From Paenibacillaceae bacterium (GTDB taxonomy: Bacteria > Bacillota > Clostridia > Lachnospirales > Lachnospiraceae): a stretch of 48,717 bases of DNA. Each line of letters opens with the position of its first letter. Position 1 is the stretch's first letter. The notes below the pieces were generated by a model that made no database searches, was not told the origin of the DNA, and worked only from the letters and a program-made list of their open reading frames with translations. The position numbers were made by a program, and so were the translations under genes. The stretch lies in contig SVDT01000005.1 of NCBI GenBank assembly GCA_015057775.1, forward strand, positions 1-48,717, given 5' to 3'. Of this stretch, positions 25,261-34,498 are shown one piece after another.

Positions 25261-26859
25261 ATGAGAGTTAAAAAAATGCTTGCAGCTGGTATGGCGGTTA
25301 CCATGGCTGCGTCTGTGGCTTTAAGTGGTTGTTCTTCTTCTGCCAAAACTGGTGTGGATGCAACAAGTGCAGGTGCAAATACGGAAAGTGGCTCTTCAAC
25401 AGGGGAGAGCAAAGCTGGGAATGAGATCAAGAAGCCAGATAAAATCACGATTATGGTAAATTCAACTGTAACAACAAAGGCAAATAACAGAGATGCTTTT
25501 GAAAAAAGGTGGGAAGAGCTTACCGGTATTGATCTGGAAATTATTCAGCCTGATCATGATGCTTATTTTGATGTTTTAGGACAAAGTTTTGCTTCCGGAC
25601 CGGAAAACTGGCCTGACGTGATTATTCTAAATGGAAGTTATTACACCGGTTATGCAGAGGAAGGTGCTCTGTGGGATATGACAGAAGCATGGGAGAATTC
25701 AGAGCTGAAGGCTTCGGGACGCGTAACAGGGGAAGATGTTATTGAAGCAACCAAGATTGATGGTAAACTTTATGGATTTCCTGATGCAAGAAGAGGTGGC
25801 TGCCTTACTTACGTAAAGAAAAAATGGCTTGATAACTGTGGATTAGAGGCGCCCACTACTTATGAAGAATATTTAAATATGTTAAAAGCATTTACGGAAG
25901 GTGACCCGGATGGGAATGGAATCAATGGGGATACATATGGCGTTTCAGCAGCAGGACTGATGGGAGCTAAAGGAGGAGATCCCTCTTCCAATTATCTTCC
26001 TGAGTTTTATCAGGATGCGCAGCCAAACTTTGTAAAAGGTGAGGATGGTGTCTGGTATGATGGCTTTACAAAAGAAAACTTCAGGGGTGCTTTGGAGCGT
26101 CTGAGAGATGCCTATTCAAAAGGATATATTGATAAGGAAACTTTGACCAATGGTACAAAAGACTGCCGCAATAAATTCTACGAAGATAAGTTTGGTGTAT
26201 TTACGTATTGGGCAGGTACCTGGGCTTCCAACTTAAAGAACAATCTGGAAGCAAATGGAAAAGACGGAGAGTTGATTCCTTTAAAACCAATTAAAGAGGT
26301 TGGTACTTACGAAGAAGGAACAGCTCCTGTATGGGCAATTACTTCTGCCTGTGAAAATCCAGAAGGGGTCTTTAAGTATTTTATAGAGTCTATGCTTGAT
26401 GGCGGTGATATGCAGATGCTTTGGAGCTACGGCGTAGAAGACGTTCACTGGTCTACAAAAGCTGAAACAGTTCTTGATAAGACCTATGCAGCTGGAGAAT
26501 TCCATACACGGGAAAGCCTGGAACAGCCGGGAACACAGTATACAAAGCAGCATCTGGATCCCACATTAGCCATTGCTACATGGGAAAATGATCCTGGAAA
26601 AGATACCGTTAAAGAAGAAGCAAAAGTATCTCAGAAGATATTTAATGAAAATTGCCATCAGGCAAACATTATTCCTTCGACCGAAGTAATGGCAACTTAT
26701 AATGGTGATTTGACTACATTAAAAAACTCTATCGTTGCAGATGTCGTAGTACAGGGACTTTCTATTGATGCTGCATATGAAAGATTTGAAAAAGAGGGTG
26801 GAGCTGAGTGGTCTAAATTGATCGTAGATTCTTTAAATGAATTGGGATCTTCAAAATAG
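25261..26859 (+). CDS. Sugar ABC transporter substrate-binding lipoprotein (LplA-like)
   Basis: 532 residues. A signal peptide ends in the lipobox ALSGC, so the protein is anchored outside the membrane. After a Ser/Thr/Gly linker comes a family-1 type binding fold (DKITIMVNSTVTTKANN, TYEEYLNMLKAFTEGDPDGNG, YGVEDVHW). The length fits LplA/YtcQ proteins that bind oligosaccharides. I use ATG 25261, six bases after GGGAGG; longer readings extend into the leader. Two permeases follow; no ATPase gene is present, so a shared MsmX-type ATPase is needed from elsewhere. Xylo- or arabino-oligosaccharides are the likely ligands because of the GH43 genes. Confidence 0.9.
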   Translation: MRVKKMLAAGMAVTMAASVALSGCSSSAKTGVDATSAGANTESGSSTGESKAGNEIKKPDKITIMVNSTVTTKANNRDAFEKRWEELTGIDLEIIQPDHDAYFDVLGQSFASGPENWPDVIILNGSYYTGYAEEGALWDMTEAWENSELKASGRVTGEDVIEATKIDGKLYGFPDARRGGCLTYVKKKWLDNCGLEAPTTYEEYLNMLKAFTEGDPDGNGINGDTYGVSAAGLMGAKGGDPSSNYLPEFYQDAQPNFVKGEDGVWYDGFTKENFRGALERLRDAYSKGYIDKETLTNGTKDCRNKFYEDKFGVFTYWAGTWASNLKNNLEANGKDGELIPLKPIKEVGTYEEGTAPVWAITSACENPEGVFKYFIESMLDGGDMQMLWSYGVEDVHWSTKAETVLDKTYAAGEFHTRESLEQPGTQYTKQHLDPTLAIATWENDPGKDTVKEEAKVSQKIFNENCHQANIIPSTEVMATYNGDLTTLKNSIVADVVVQGLSIDAAYERFEKEGGAEWSKLIVDSLNELGSSK

Positions 26860-26877
26860 GTTTAGGAAGGTTAACGT

Positions 26878-27837
26878 ATGAATACAAAAAAGAAAGGGCC
26901 TGCAGCGAAAGCTGCAGGCAGCAACAAGCGGCCGCTGCTGGTTTCGCTTCGGTATTACAAAGGCTTTTATCTGATGTTTCTGCCAGTACTGGCTTTTGCA
27001 ATCGTGTTTAACTATCTTCCTATGTTTGGTATCAGATATGCCTTTTATTCTTATAAGGGAATCAAGGAGCCTGTATTCGTAGGACTTGCCCATTTTGAGA
27101 AGATGATGAAAATGTCAGGGTTCTGGAATGCCTTTGGCAATACCATAACATTAAGTGTTGTTAAGCTTCTTTTAAATACATTTACGGCAGTTGCACTTTC
27201 TCTTATGCTCAATGAGATGAAAAGCGCAACTTTTAAGAAGATCACTCAGACGATTGTGTATCTTCCCCATTTTATGTCATGGGTGGTTACAGCTTCCGTC
27301 TTTACATTAATACTTTCTCCTACCAGTGCAGGTCTGGTAAACTCCATACTGATAAAACTGGGGATTTTAAAAGAGGGAATTTATTTCCTGGCAGATAAAT
27401 CATGGTGGCGTACCATGTTTTATGGCATCAACGTCTGGAAGGATACAGGCTGGGGAACGATTATTTTTATAGCAACCCTGTCCGGAATTAATCCGGAACT
27501 TTATGAAGCGGCAGCCATGGATGGGGCAGGCCGGTGGAATAAATTGCGTTTTATTACAATGCCGGCTCTTAACAATACCATTATCACAGTGTTGATTTTA
27601 AATCTGGCAAAGGTCATGAACTTATTTGAGTCTGTATTCGTTATGCAAAACGATGCCGTAATCCAGGTATCAGATGTACTTCATACATACATTTATACGC
27701 AGACATTCAATTCCGGTGCACTTCCTGATTATGGATATACCACCGCAGTAGGGCTGACTGCTTCACTTGTAGGTTGCTTATTTGTGCTGGTCTGCAACAA
27801 GGCCAGCCACAAAGTAAGAGGAAGAGGAATTGTGTAG
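26878..27837 (+). CDS. Sugar ABC transporter permease, LplB type
   Basis: 319 residues with about six membrane segments. The EAA-type loop ELYEAAAMDGAGRWNKLRFITMP (split here as EAAAMDGAGRW) contacts the ATPase. The N-terminal KGFYLMFLPVLAFAIVFNYLPMFG is typical of LplB. GGAAGG precedes the ATG, 18 bp after the binding-protein stop. A perfect hairpin lies just inside the reading frame (26898-26919). It forms the importer with the next permease. Confidence 0.92.
   Translation: MNTKKKGPAAKAAGSNKRPLLVSLRYYKGFYLMFLPVLAFAIVFNYLPMFGIRYAFYSYKGIKEPVFVGLAHFEKMMKMSGFWNAFGNTITLSVVKLLLNTFTAVALSLMLNEMKSATFKKITQTIVYLPHFMSWVVTASVFTLILSPTSAGLVNSILIKLGILKEGIYFLADKSWWRTMFYGINVWKDTGWGTIIFIATLSGINPELYEAAAMDGAGRWNKLRFITMPALNNTIITVLILNLAKVMNLFESVFVMQNDAVIQVSDVLHTYIYTQTFNSGALPDYGYTTAVGLTASLVGCLFVLVCNKASHKVRGRGIV
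26898..26919 (+). repeat. GC-rich hairpin with GAAA loop at the start of the permease gene
   Basis: GCCTGCAGC pairs perfectly with GCTGCAGGC around a GAAA tetraloop, 20 bases after the start codon. It codes for a Pro-Ala-Ala-Lys-Ala-Ala-Gly linker. No T run follows. It could block 3' exonucleases and so keep binding-protein mRNA more abundant than permease mRNA. Confidence 0.7.
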
Positions 27838-27847
27838 GAGGGACAAC

Positions 27848-28684
27848 ATGAAAAAGAAAGCAACAGCATTTGATTATGGGCTAATGATAATATTTGTGCT
27901 AATAAGCCTGATCATGATTATCCCTATTTATAAAGTATTAATCGATTCGCTTGATTTAAAAACAGCGTATGGTATGAAATTATTTCCGGAACAGTTCGGT
28001 TTTGCAGGATATATATCCGTATTTACCAATCCGACTCTGTACAGACCGTTTCTGGTGTCCTGCTTTACTACAATCGTAGGAACTTTTACAGGTCTTACAA
28101 TTGCAACACTTGGGGCATATGTACTGATTCAATGGAAAATGCCGGGACGGACATTTTTTGCAAATATGCTGCTGTTTACCATGATTTTCAGCGGTGGTAT
28201 GATTCCCACGTATCTGGTTATGAAAGCAATTCATATCACCAATACATTGCTGGTGGTTATTCTTATGCCGGCTATTAATGTTTATAATATCGTATTAATG
28301 AGAAACTTTTTTGAAGGAATTCCTACCAGCTTATTTGAATCAGCAGAAATTGACGGCTGCTCTCCAATGGGAGTATTTCTTAAAATCGTTCTCCCGTTAT
28401 CAAAGGCGGCGCTGACAGCCATTGGTCTGATGTACGCAGTTTCTTACTGGAATGACTATACACACTATAAGCTTTATATCACAAATGATAATTTATATAA
28501 TTTTCAAATGAAGCTAAGATCTGTTATAATGGGAAGTGATTTGCCCCAGGCAATCGGCGGTGCTACTGAAAACACAGTAAAAAACGCAGCAGTTATTGTA
28601 GCAATCCTCCCCTTCATGATCATATATCCATTCTGCCAGAAGTATTTTATTCAGGGTGTTAATATTGGTGCCGTAAAGGAGTAA
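27848..28684 (+). CDS. Sugar ABC transporter permease, LplC/YtcP type
   Basis: 278 residues, six membrane segments. The loop ESAEIDGCSPMGVFLKIVLP is the EAA motif. MIIPIYKVLIDSLDLKTAYG and the final FCQKYFIQGVNIGAVKE are typical of the CUT1 partner permease. ATG 27848 follows GGAGGG by five bases, ten bases after the LplB-like stop. A terminator-like hairpin follows before the GH43 genes. Confidence 0.92.
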   Translation: MKKKATAFDYGLMIIFVLISLIMIIPIYKVLIDSLDLKTAYGMKLFPEQFGFAGYISVFTNPTLYRPFLVSCFTTIVGTFTGLTIATLGAYVLIQWKMPGRTFFANMLLFTMIFSGGMIPTYLVMKAIHITNTLLVVILMPAINVYNIVLMRNFFEGIPTSLFESAEIDGCSPMGVFLKIVLPLSKAALTAIGLMYAVSYWNDYTHYKLYITNDNLYNFQMKLRSVIMGSDLPQAIGGATENTVKNAAVIVAILPFMIIYPFCQKYFIQGVNIGAVKE

Positions 28685-28700
28685 CGATCAGGCAGAAAGA

Positions 28701-28725
28701 GGGGCAGAATTTCTGCTCCTTTTTT
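28701..28725 (+). terminator. Terminator within the sugar locus
   Basis: GGGGCAG pairs with CTGCTCC (one G-T pair) around a five-base loop, followed by six T. It separates transporter genes from enzyme genes; read-through would be needed for full-locus expression, since I see no new promoter in the 31 bases before the GH43 start. Confidence 0.75.
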
Positions 28726-28756
28726 CACATGAACTATATTATGGGAGGCAATTACG

Positions 28757-30295
28757 ATGTCCATGTATCAGAATCCGGTTTTGTATGCCGATTATTCAGA
28801 TCCCGATGTAATTCGGGTGGGGGAAGACTATTATATGGTGGCTTCTTCTTTTACATATCTTCCAGGTGTACCTCTTCTCCATTCCAGAGATCTGGTTCAC
28901 TGGGAAATCATCAATCACTGTGTGGATTCACTGCCCTTTGAAAAATACGATTTGCCTTCTCACGGATCAGGAACCTGGGCGCCTTCCATCCGTTTTCATG
29001 AGGATACCTTTTATGTATTCATTCCCCTTCCTGATGAAGGGATTTTTGTAGCCACATCAAAGGATCCATATGGAAAATTTAAACTTCACTGCCTCCATGA
29101 AGCGAAAGGTTGGATTGATCCTTGTCCTTTTTGGGATATGGATGGAAAAGCGTATATGGTATTTGCCTATGCCAACAGCCGGTGCGGGATCAAGCACAGA
29201 CTGGATCTGGTAGAAATCGACCCTCTATGCAGAAATATTATTGGAGAGCCGGTTACCATATTTGACGGGGAACAGATTGCTCCCACTACAGAAGGACCCA
29301 AGATGTATTATGACCAGGGATATTATTATATTCTAATGCCGTCAGGAGGAGTTTCAACAGGCTGGCAGTCTGTATTGAGAGCGAGATCTGCAAAGGGGCC
29401 ATATGAATACAAGATTGTGATGCATCAGGGAAATACATCCGTAAACGGGCCTCATCAGGGCGGCTGGGTCATAGCACCTGACGGCAGGCACTGGTTTATT
29501 CATTTCCAGGATGTCAATGAGCTTGGAAGAATTGTGCATCTGCAACCCATGTGCTTTCATAATGGCTGGCCTTTTATCGGAACAGATCAAAATGGAGACG
29601 GAATTGGAGAACCGGTTAAGGAGTGGAAGGTTCCCACAGAAGGGCAGCCAGAATACAGGATTGCCCAGTCAGATGAGTTTAAAGAAGAAAGCATTGGCCT
29701 TCAGTGGCAGTGGCAGGCAAATCCCCAAAAGTCCTATTATTCTCTGTTGGGGCATAATGGAATCCGTCTGTTTTGTATGAAAAACAGTACCAGAGAAAAT
29801 TTCCTCTGGTATGCACCCAATGCCATGACTCAGATCCCCCAACAAAGGACTTTCACCGCTGTCACAAAGGTACGCCTTAACTGGGAAGAAGAGGGGGATA
29901 TGTCCTCCATTGGAATGATTGGACATTCCTATGCCTATCTGGCTCTGGAGCGGACCATTGATGGCAACAGCCTTATGCTGTACAAAGGAACCGTAACAAA
30001 AAAGGAACTGCTTGGAGAAGCCCGGGAAATTCTTGAAACTTCCTGTCCTTATGAGAATGATACGGTGTATCTGCGTATGGAGTTACTTGCTGATAAAACA
30101 TACCGTTTTTCCTGGTCACCGGATGGAGCCAGCTATACCTCCATCGGCAATCCGCAGTCCCTATGCCGGGCGACCTGGACAGGTGCAAAGCTTTGTCTGT
30201 GGAGTGCTAACAAAAACAATGTAAAATCAGAAGGGTATGGGGAATATGAATTTATACACATCAAAGACGGAAAGGGCAGCAAAGAGGGCTTTTGA
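28757..30295 (+). CDS. Glycoside hydrolase family 43 (beta-xylosidase/arabinofuranosidase type)
   Basis: 512 residues. The five-bladed propeller domain starts at residue 4 with YQNPVLYADYSDPDVIRVG, giving catalytic-base Asp15; WIDPCPFWD near residue 121 holds the pKa-modulating aspartate and TTEGPKMYY near 179 the general acid glutamate. From about residue 310 a concanavalin-like beta-sandwich (GH43 C2/DUF1349 type) follows. No signal peptide, so it hydrolyses imported oligosaccharides in the cytoplasm. GGGAGG precedes ATG 28757. Its 3' end overlaps the next GH43 gene by about 50-59 bases. Confidence 0.92.
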   Translation: MSMYQNPVLYADYSDPDVIRVGEDYYMVASSFTYLPGVPLLHSRDLVHWEIINHCVDSLPFEKYDLPSHGSGTWAPSIRFHEDTFYVFIPLPDEGIFVATSKDPYGKFKLHCLHEAKGWIDPCPFWDMDGKAYMVFAYANSRCGIKHRLDLVEIDPLCRNIIGEPVTIFDGEQIAPTTEGPKMYYDQGYYYILMPSGGVSTGWQSVLRARSAKGPYEYKIVMHQGNTSVNGPHQGGWVIAPDGRHWFIHFQDVNELGRIVHLQPMCFHNGWPFIGTDQNGDGIGEPVKEWKVPTEGQPEYRIAQSDEFKEESIGLQWQWQANPQKSYYSLLGHNGIRLFCMKNSTRENFLWYAPNAMTQIPQQRTFTAVTKVRLNWEEEGDMSSIGMIGHSYAYLALERTIDGNSLMLYKGTVTKKELLGEAREILETSCPYENDTVYLRMELLADKTYRFSWSPDGASYTSIGNPQSLCRATWTGAKLCLWSANKNNVKSEGYGEYEFIHIKDGKGSKEGF

Positions 30296-32021
30296 GGCAG
30301 CAGAGCGGGGAGAGTATGAGATGGTTGTCCACCTGATTGATCACAGCTTCAATATAGAGGACTGTGATGATAATGGGAACAGCCTTCTCCACTATGCAGT
30401 GAAAGGAAAAAACCAAAAACTGGTGGAGTATCTGGTGGAGCGCTGCAACATGGATCCCACATGGGCAAATCAGTCCATGTGTACACCTTATGATCTGGCG
30501 GCAGGGTCACCCCTGGAAGAGTATTTTAAAAGTAAATGCGGTTTTTCCCTGGAGGAATCTTACCGCAATCCTGTTTTAAGGGGAATGCACCCGGATCCCA
30601 GTATTGTACGTGTGGGTGAAGATTATTACATGGTACATTCCAGTTTCCTGTTTTTCCCATGCATTCCAATCTCTCATTCCAGGGATTTAATTCACTGGAA
30701 AACAATCGGTTATGCGGTTACAGATGAAATATGGGCAAAAGAATATCTGGGAGATCTGGAAGGAGGAAGGGGATTCTGGGCGCCTGATATCAGCTTTTCC
30801 AATGGAAGATTTTATATCTGCGCAACTCTGCGTAATAATGACGATGCGCCTTATATTCAGACACAGATGATCACCAGTTCCATTCATCCCGAAGGTCCTT
30901 ATGAGACTCCGGTCATTCATAATCTCTTAGGGATTGATCCCTCCCTTTTCACTGATGAGGATGGAAAACGGTATATGCTGATTAACCGGGGAGCAAGAAT
31001 CATGGAGATTTCCCAGGATGGAAAACAACTGCTGTCCCAACCGGAACTGATCTGGTACGGGCATTCCGGTCATGCGCCGGAGGGACCTCATCTCATAAAA
31101 AAGGATGGGTATTATTATTGTTTTCTGGCAGAAGGCGGAACTGGAAAAGGACATATGATTACCGTTGCAAGATCAACACGATTATATGGGCCCTATGAAA
31201 ACTGTCCTTACAATCCAATCATGCATCAATGGGATGAAATGGGTGCCATTCAGTGCTGTGGTCATGGAAAACCGGTTGAGACACCAGACGGCAGATGGTT
31301 TATGGTATATTTATCTTCCCGTTTTATCAATGGGACATGGGGGATGCTGGGCAGAGAAACCTGCCTTGACGAAATCATCTGGACGGCTGATGGGTGGCCT
31401 GTAATAAATAAAAGAAAAGGTCCTTCTTATCTGGATCGAGTTCCGTTTCCCAAGACATATGAAAAGTCAGCGCCAGTCAATACAAAGGAGGCCTGGCTGT
31501 CCCCAAGGACAAGAGACAGAAAACGTGTCTGGACTGGGGAAGACGGAACGCTGTGGATCAGAGGAGACGGATTTGATTTATGCAGCAGAAAATGCAACAG
31601 CATGCTACTTAAATTCCAGCCGGATTTTAGCTTCGCAGCAGAGTTTGAGATGTGGATACCAGAGGAAGAGCAGGAGGAATTTACCTCTGATGCAGGTGTG
31701 ACCTTGTACTATGATGAAAACACCTACATAAAATTTGGTGTAACAAAGAATCAGATATTTGTAACGGAATATGTGGACAACGCTTATGTAAGGACAGAAA
31801 AGAACGATTATTCTTTTGAAGGGCGTGTTTTATTCCGGGTTGAGACAGATGGTCTTAACAGAACGTTTCTATTAAATAATAAAATTCTGTGGCGGTGGAC
31901 TGATGTGACTTCTATCTGTTCGGAAGGTCTGACAAAAGGAAAACGTTTTACAGGAGCAGCTTATGGAGTGTACGTAAATGGCAGCAATCTTTTATGCTGG
32001 AGACAGCACAGTGAAATTTAA
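30237..32021 (+). CDS. GH43 enzyme with N-terminal ankyrin-repeat domain
   Basis: 594 residues. Residues of about 10-100 carry two to three ankyrin repeats; NGNSLLHYAVKGKNQKLVEY is a canonical helix-turn-helix unit. From residue 109 the GH43 propeller follows: YRNPVLRGMHPDPSIVRVG with base Asp120, IDPSLFTDEDG with the second aspartate, and APEGPHLIKKDGYYY with the acid glutamate. A C-terminal beta-sandwich ends the protein. The start may be ATG 30237 or 30246. It begins inside the preceding GH43 gene and ends inside the esterase gene, so the three are tightly coupled. An intracellular ankyrin domain suggests a protein partner; that is inference. Confidence 0.88.
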   Translation: MGNMNLYTSKTERAAKRAFEAAERGEYEMVVHLIDHSFNIEDCDDNGNSLLHYAVKGKNQKLVEYLVERCNMDPTWANQSMCTPYDLAAGSPLEEYFKSKCGFSLEESYRNPVLRGMHPDPSIVRVGEDYYMVHSSFLFFPCIPISHSRDLIHWKTIGYAVTDEIWAKEYLGDLEGGRGFWAPDISFSNGRFYICATLRNNDDAPYIQTQMITSSIHPEGPYETPVIHNLLGIDPSLFTDEDGKRYMLINRGARIMEISQDGKQLLSQPELIWYGHSGHAPEGPHLIKKDGYYYCFLAEGGTGKGHMITVARSTRLYGPYENCPYNPIMHQWDEMGAIQCCGHGKPVETPDGRWFMVYLSSRFINGTWGMLGRETCLDEIIWTADGWPVINKRKGPSYLDRVPFPKTYEKSAPVNTKEAWLSPRTRDRKRVWTGEDGTLWIRGDGFDLCSRKCNSMLLKFQPDFSFAAEFEMWIPEEEQEEFTSDAGVTLYYDENTYIKFGVTKNQIFVTEYVDNAYVRTEKNDYSFEGRVLFRVETDGLNRTFLLNNKILWRWTDVTSICSEGLTKGKRFTGAAYGVYVNGSNLLCWRQHSEI

Positions 32022-32658
32022 TAAAGCTTCCACATATCCCCAGACGGGGATATCCCAGGCAATGCTTCTTTATCTGGCAGATGGTGTGGAGATGAAAAGC
32101 TATGCTCAGAATGGGAGAAGTACCAAATCATTTCTGGAAGAAGGCCTGCTGGCCTTGATGGAAAAAGTAATGAAAGAGGGAGACTTTCTCTTTATACAGT
32201 TTGGTCACAACGATGAAAAGGATGATCCTGGCCGCCATACTGACCCGGATACCACATTTAAAGAGAATCTCATGATATTTATTCAGGCAGCCAGAGAAAA
32301 TGGAGCTTACCCAGTACTCATTACCCCCATCGCCAGAAGGCATTTTAATGACCAGGGTAAATTTCTTCCTGGCAGCCACGGAGCCTATCCGGAGGCGGTG
32401 AGGCAGACCGGAAAAGAAGCCTGCGTTCCGGTTATTGACTTAACCGCTATCACAGAGGCCTATCTTAACGCAGTGGGAGATTTAGCCTCTAAAGCATATT
32501 TTATGTGGCCTGGGGATAATACCCATTTAAAACCAGAGGGGGCTGTCATCATGGCAGGGTTTATTTCCGAAGAATTGAGTAAGCTTGGATCACCTTATGC
32601 AGATCTGTTAGACAGCAAACATGTGGTAATAGAGAATCAGGGGCTTGATGTCTCCTAG
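31978..32658 (+). CDS. SGNH/GDSL esterase, CE12 rhamnogalacturonan-acetylesterase-like
   Basis: 226 residues. Block I FYAGDSTV gives the nucleophile Ser10, block III is FGHND, and block V DNTHLKPEG supplies Asp and His. This set and size match CE12-type carbohydrate acetylesterases. No signal peptide, so it would deacetylate imported oligosaccharides before or during GH43 action. It overlaps the preceding gene by 44 bases, with GGAG nine bases before the ATG. Whether the acetyl groups are on xylan or pectin fragments is not visible. Confidence 0.85.
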   Translation: MAAIFYAGDSTVKFNKASTYPQTGISQAMLLYLADGVEMKSYAQNGRSTKSFLEEGLLALMEKVMKEGDFLFIQFGHNDEKDDPGRHTDPDTTFKENLMIFIQAARENGAYPVLITPIARRHFNDQGKFLPGSHGAYPEAVRQTGKEACVPVIDLTAITEAYLNAVGDLASKAYFMWPGDNTHLKPEGAVIMAGFISEELSKLGSPYADLLDSKHVVIENQGLDVS

Positions 32659-32668
32659 GGAGAAGACG

Positions 32669-34456
32669 ATGGATCAATATGAGAAAATGGAACACCGGTT
32701 TATCGACTGCTATAGGACGTACAGGAATCATTCGGTTATGGTGCTGCTTGGATTTTATAAAGGGCAGTACCATAAGTTTCTTCTGTCCACTTTCTTTTTT
32801 GTAATCAAACATGCGCCCAGTCTCTTTGCTGCCCTTCTGACTGCAAATGTAATTAACGGAGCCATAGCAGGAGGAGAAGAGGGAAAGCGTCAGATCATCT
32901 TAAATGTCGCAGTCTGGATTGGACTTTTAGCAGTGCATCTTCCTGCAAACTGGCTTCACAACAAGTACAAAAATCAGGTTATACGAAAAACTGAGGCTGG
33001 TTTAAGAGGCGCACTGGTCCGGAAACTCCAGGAATTGTCCATTCCATACCACACGCAGATACAATCAGGCAGGCTTCAGTCCAAGATCATACGTGATGTG
33101 GAGGCAGTGGAGACATTGTCCTCCCAGCTTTTTGTTAATCTCATGAATATTCTGATGAATCTGGTCATCACTCTGGGAATTACAGCCGTGAAAAACAGAT
33201 CAGTGCTCCTGTTTTTTCTTCTGGTGGCTCCAGTGACTGCTGTAACAGTTGTCGCGTTTCGCAAACGGATTCACAGTGAGAACCGGGCGTTTCGACGTGA
33301 GATGGAGGAAACCAGCGCCCGTGTGATGGAGATGGTGGAGCTGGTTCCTGTTACGAGAGCCCATGCCCTTGAAAAACAAGAGGTGGATAAGATCAAGGAA
33401 CAGCTGGAAGAAACGGCAGACAAGGGATACCGGCTGGATATGGTGCAGGCACATTTTGGGGCTGTAAGCTGGTGTGTATTCCAGGTATTTCAGGCATTGT
33501 GTCTGGGGTTCTCCGGATATATGGCATGGAAAGGCTCCATAAAGATCGGCGATGTAACCTTTTACCAGGCAAGCTTTACCACAGTAGTCAACCAGTTTAC
33601 CGGGCTGATTAATCTGCTTCCCATACTGACTAAAGGACTGGAATCCGTTTCTTCCATCGGCGAGGTATTAATTTCCGACGATGTGGAGCATAATGAAGGA
33701 AAGAGGGAACTAAACCAGTTAAAGGGCAGATTTACCTTTCAGAATGTTGCATTTTCCTACAAAGACTCCAATGAACCGGTTTTGTCGGGAATTGATTTAG
33801 ATGTGAAGGAAGGGGAGACCATCGCTTTGGTGGGAGAGTCCGGTTCAGGAAAAACCACCATACTAAATCTGCTAATTGGTTTTATAACACCAGGCGGTGG
33901 CAGGCTATCCATTGACGGAACAGATATCAGTGAAATTAATTTAAGAAGCTACCGGAGATTTATCTCAGTGGTACCCCAGACCCCCATTCTCTTTACAGGT
34001 ACGGTAAGGGAAAATATCACTTATGGTCTTACCAATGTATCGGACGAAGAGGTGAATCATGCAGTGGAAGCGGCAAATCTAAAATCAGTGATTGCCAGGC
34101 TGCCCAATGGTCTTAATACCATGATTGGAGAACATGGAGCCAATTTAAGCGGAGGTCAGAGACAGAGAATTTCCATAGCCAGGGCGATTATCAGAGATCC
34201 CCGGGTAATTATACTGGATGAAGCGACCTCGGCTCTTGATACCATATCAGAAAAGGAGATTCAGGATGCGCTTAACGAGCTGATTAAAGGAAGAACCACA
34301 TTTATTGTTGCACACAGGCTTTCCACAGTAAGAGGAGCAGACCGGATCGTGGTTTTAGACCAGGGGAAAATAAGGGAAGAAGGAAGCTACCAGACGTTAA
34401 TGGATTTAAAAGGGGAATTCTATGAAATGGAGCGGCTTCAGATGGCATTGCGATGA
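32669..34456 (+). CDS. ABC exporter half-transporter (membrane plus ATPase domains)
   Basis: 595 residues. About six membrane segments in residues 30-310 are followed by the ATPase with Walker A GESGSGKTT (near 390), signature LSGGQ (near 494) and Walker B VIILDEATSALD (near 514), then an AHRLSTV switch. It works as a homodimer exporting lipids, peptides or drugs. ATG 32669 follows AGGGAG by six bases, ten bases after the esterase stop. Its place at the end of a sugar-utilisation operon is odd because the locus importer needs a different, soluble ATPase. The cargo is unknown. Confidence 0.9.
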   Translation: MDQYEKMEHRFIDCYRTYRNHSVMVLLGFYKGQYHKFLLSTFFFVIKHAPSLFAALLTANVINGAIAGGEEGKRQIILNVAVWIGLLAVHLPANWLHNKYKNQVIRKTEAGLRGALVRKLQELSIPYHTQIQSGRLQSKIIRDVEAVETLSSQLFVNLMNILMNLVITLGITAVKNRSVLLFFLLVAPVTAVTVVAFRKRIHSENRAFRREMEETSARVMEMVELVPVTRAHALEKQEVDKIKEQLEETADKGYRLDMVQAHFGAVSWCVFQVFQALCLGFSGYMAWKGSIKIGDVTFYQASFTTVVNQFTGLINLLPILTKGLESVSSIGEVLISDDVEHNEGKRELNQLKGRFTFQNVAFSYKDSNEPVLSGIDLDVKEGETIALVGESGSGKTTILNLLIGFITPGGGRLSIDGTDISEINLRSYRRFISVVPQTPILFTGTVRENITYGLTNVSDEEVNHAVEAANLKSVIARLPNGLNTMIGEHGANLSGGQRQRISIARAIIRDPRVIILDEATSALDTISEKEIQDALNELIKGRTTFIVAHRLSTVRGADRIVVLDQGKIREEGSYQTLMDLKGEFYEMERLQMALR

Positions 34457-34464
34457 AAAAACGG

Positions 34465-34493
34465 TTTACATCTGAATCGATCCGGTGTATAAT
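34465..34493 (+). promoter_or_regulatory. Promoter of the penicillin-binding-protein operon
   Basis: TTTACA (34465-34470), a 17-nt spacer and a perfect TATAAT (34488-34493) lie directly after the ABC exporter gene. They start a transcript separate from the sugar locus. Confidence 0.8.
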
Positions 34494-34498
34494 CAAAT

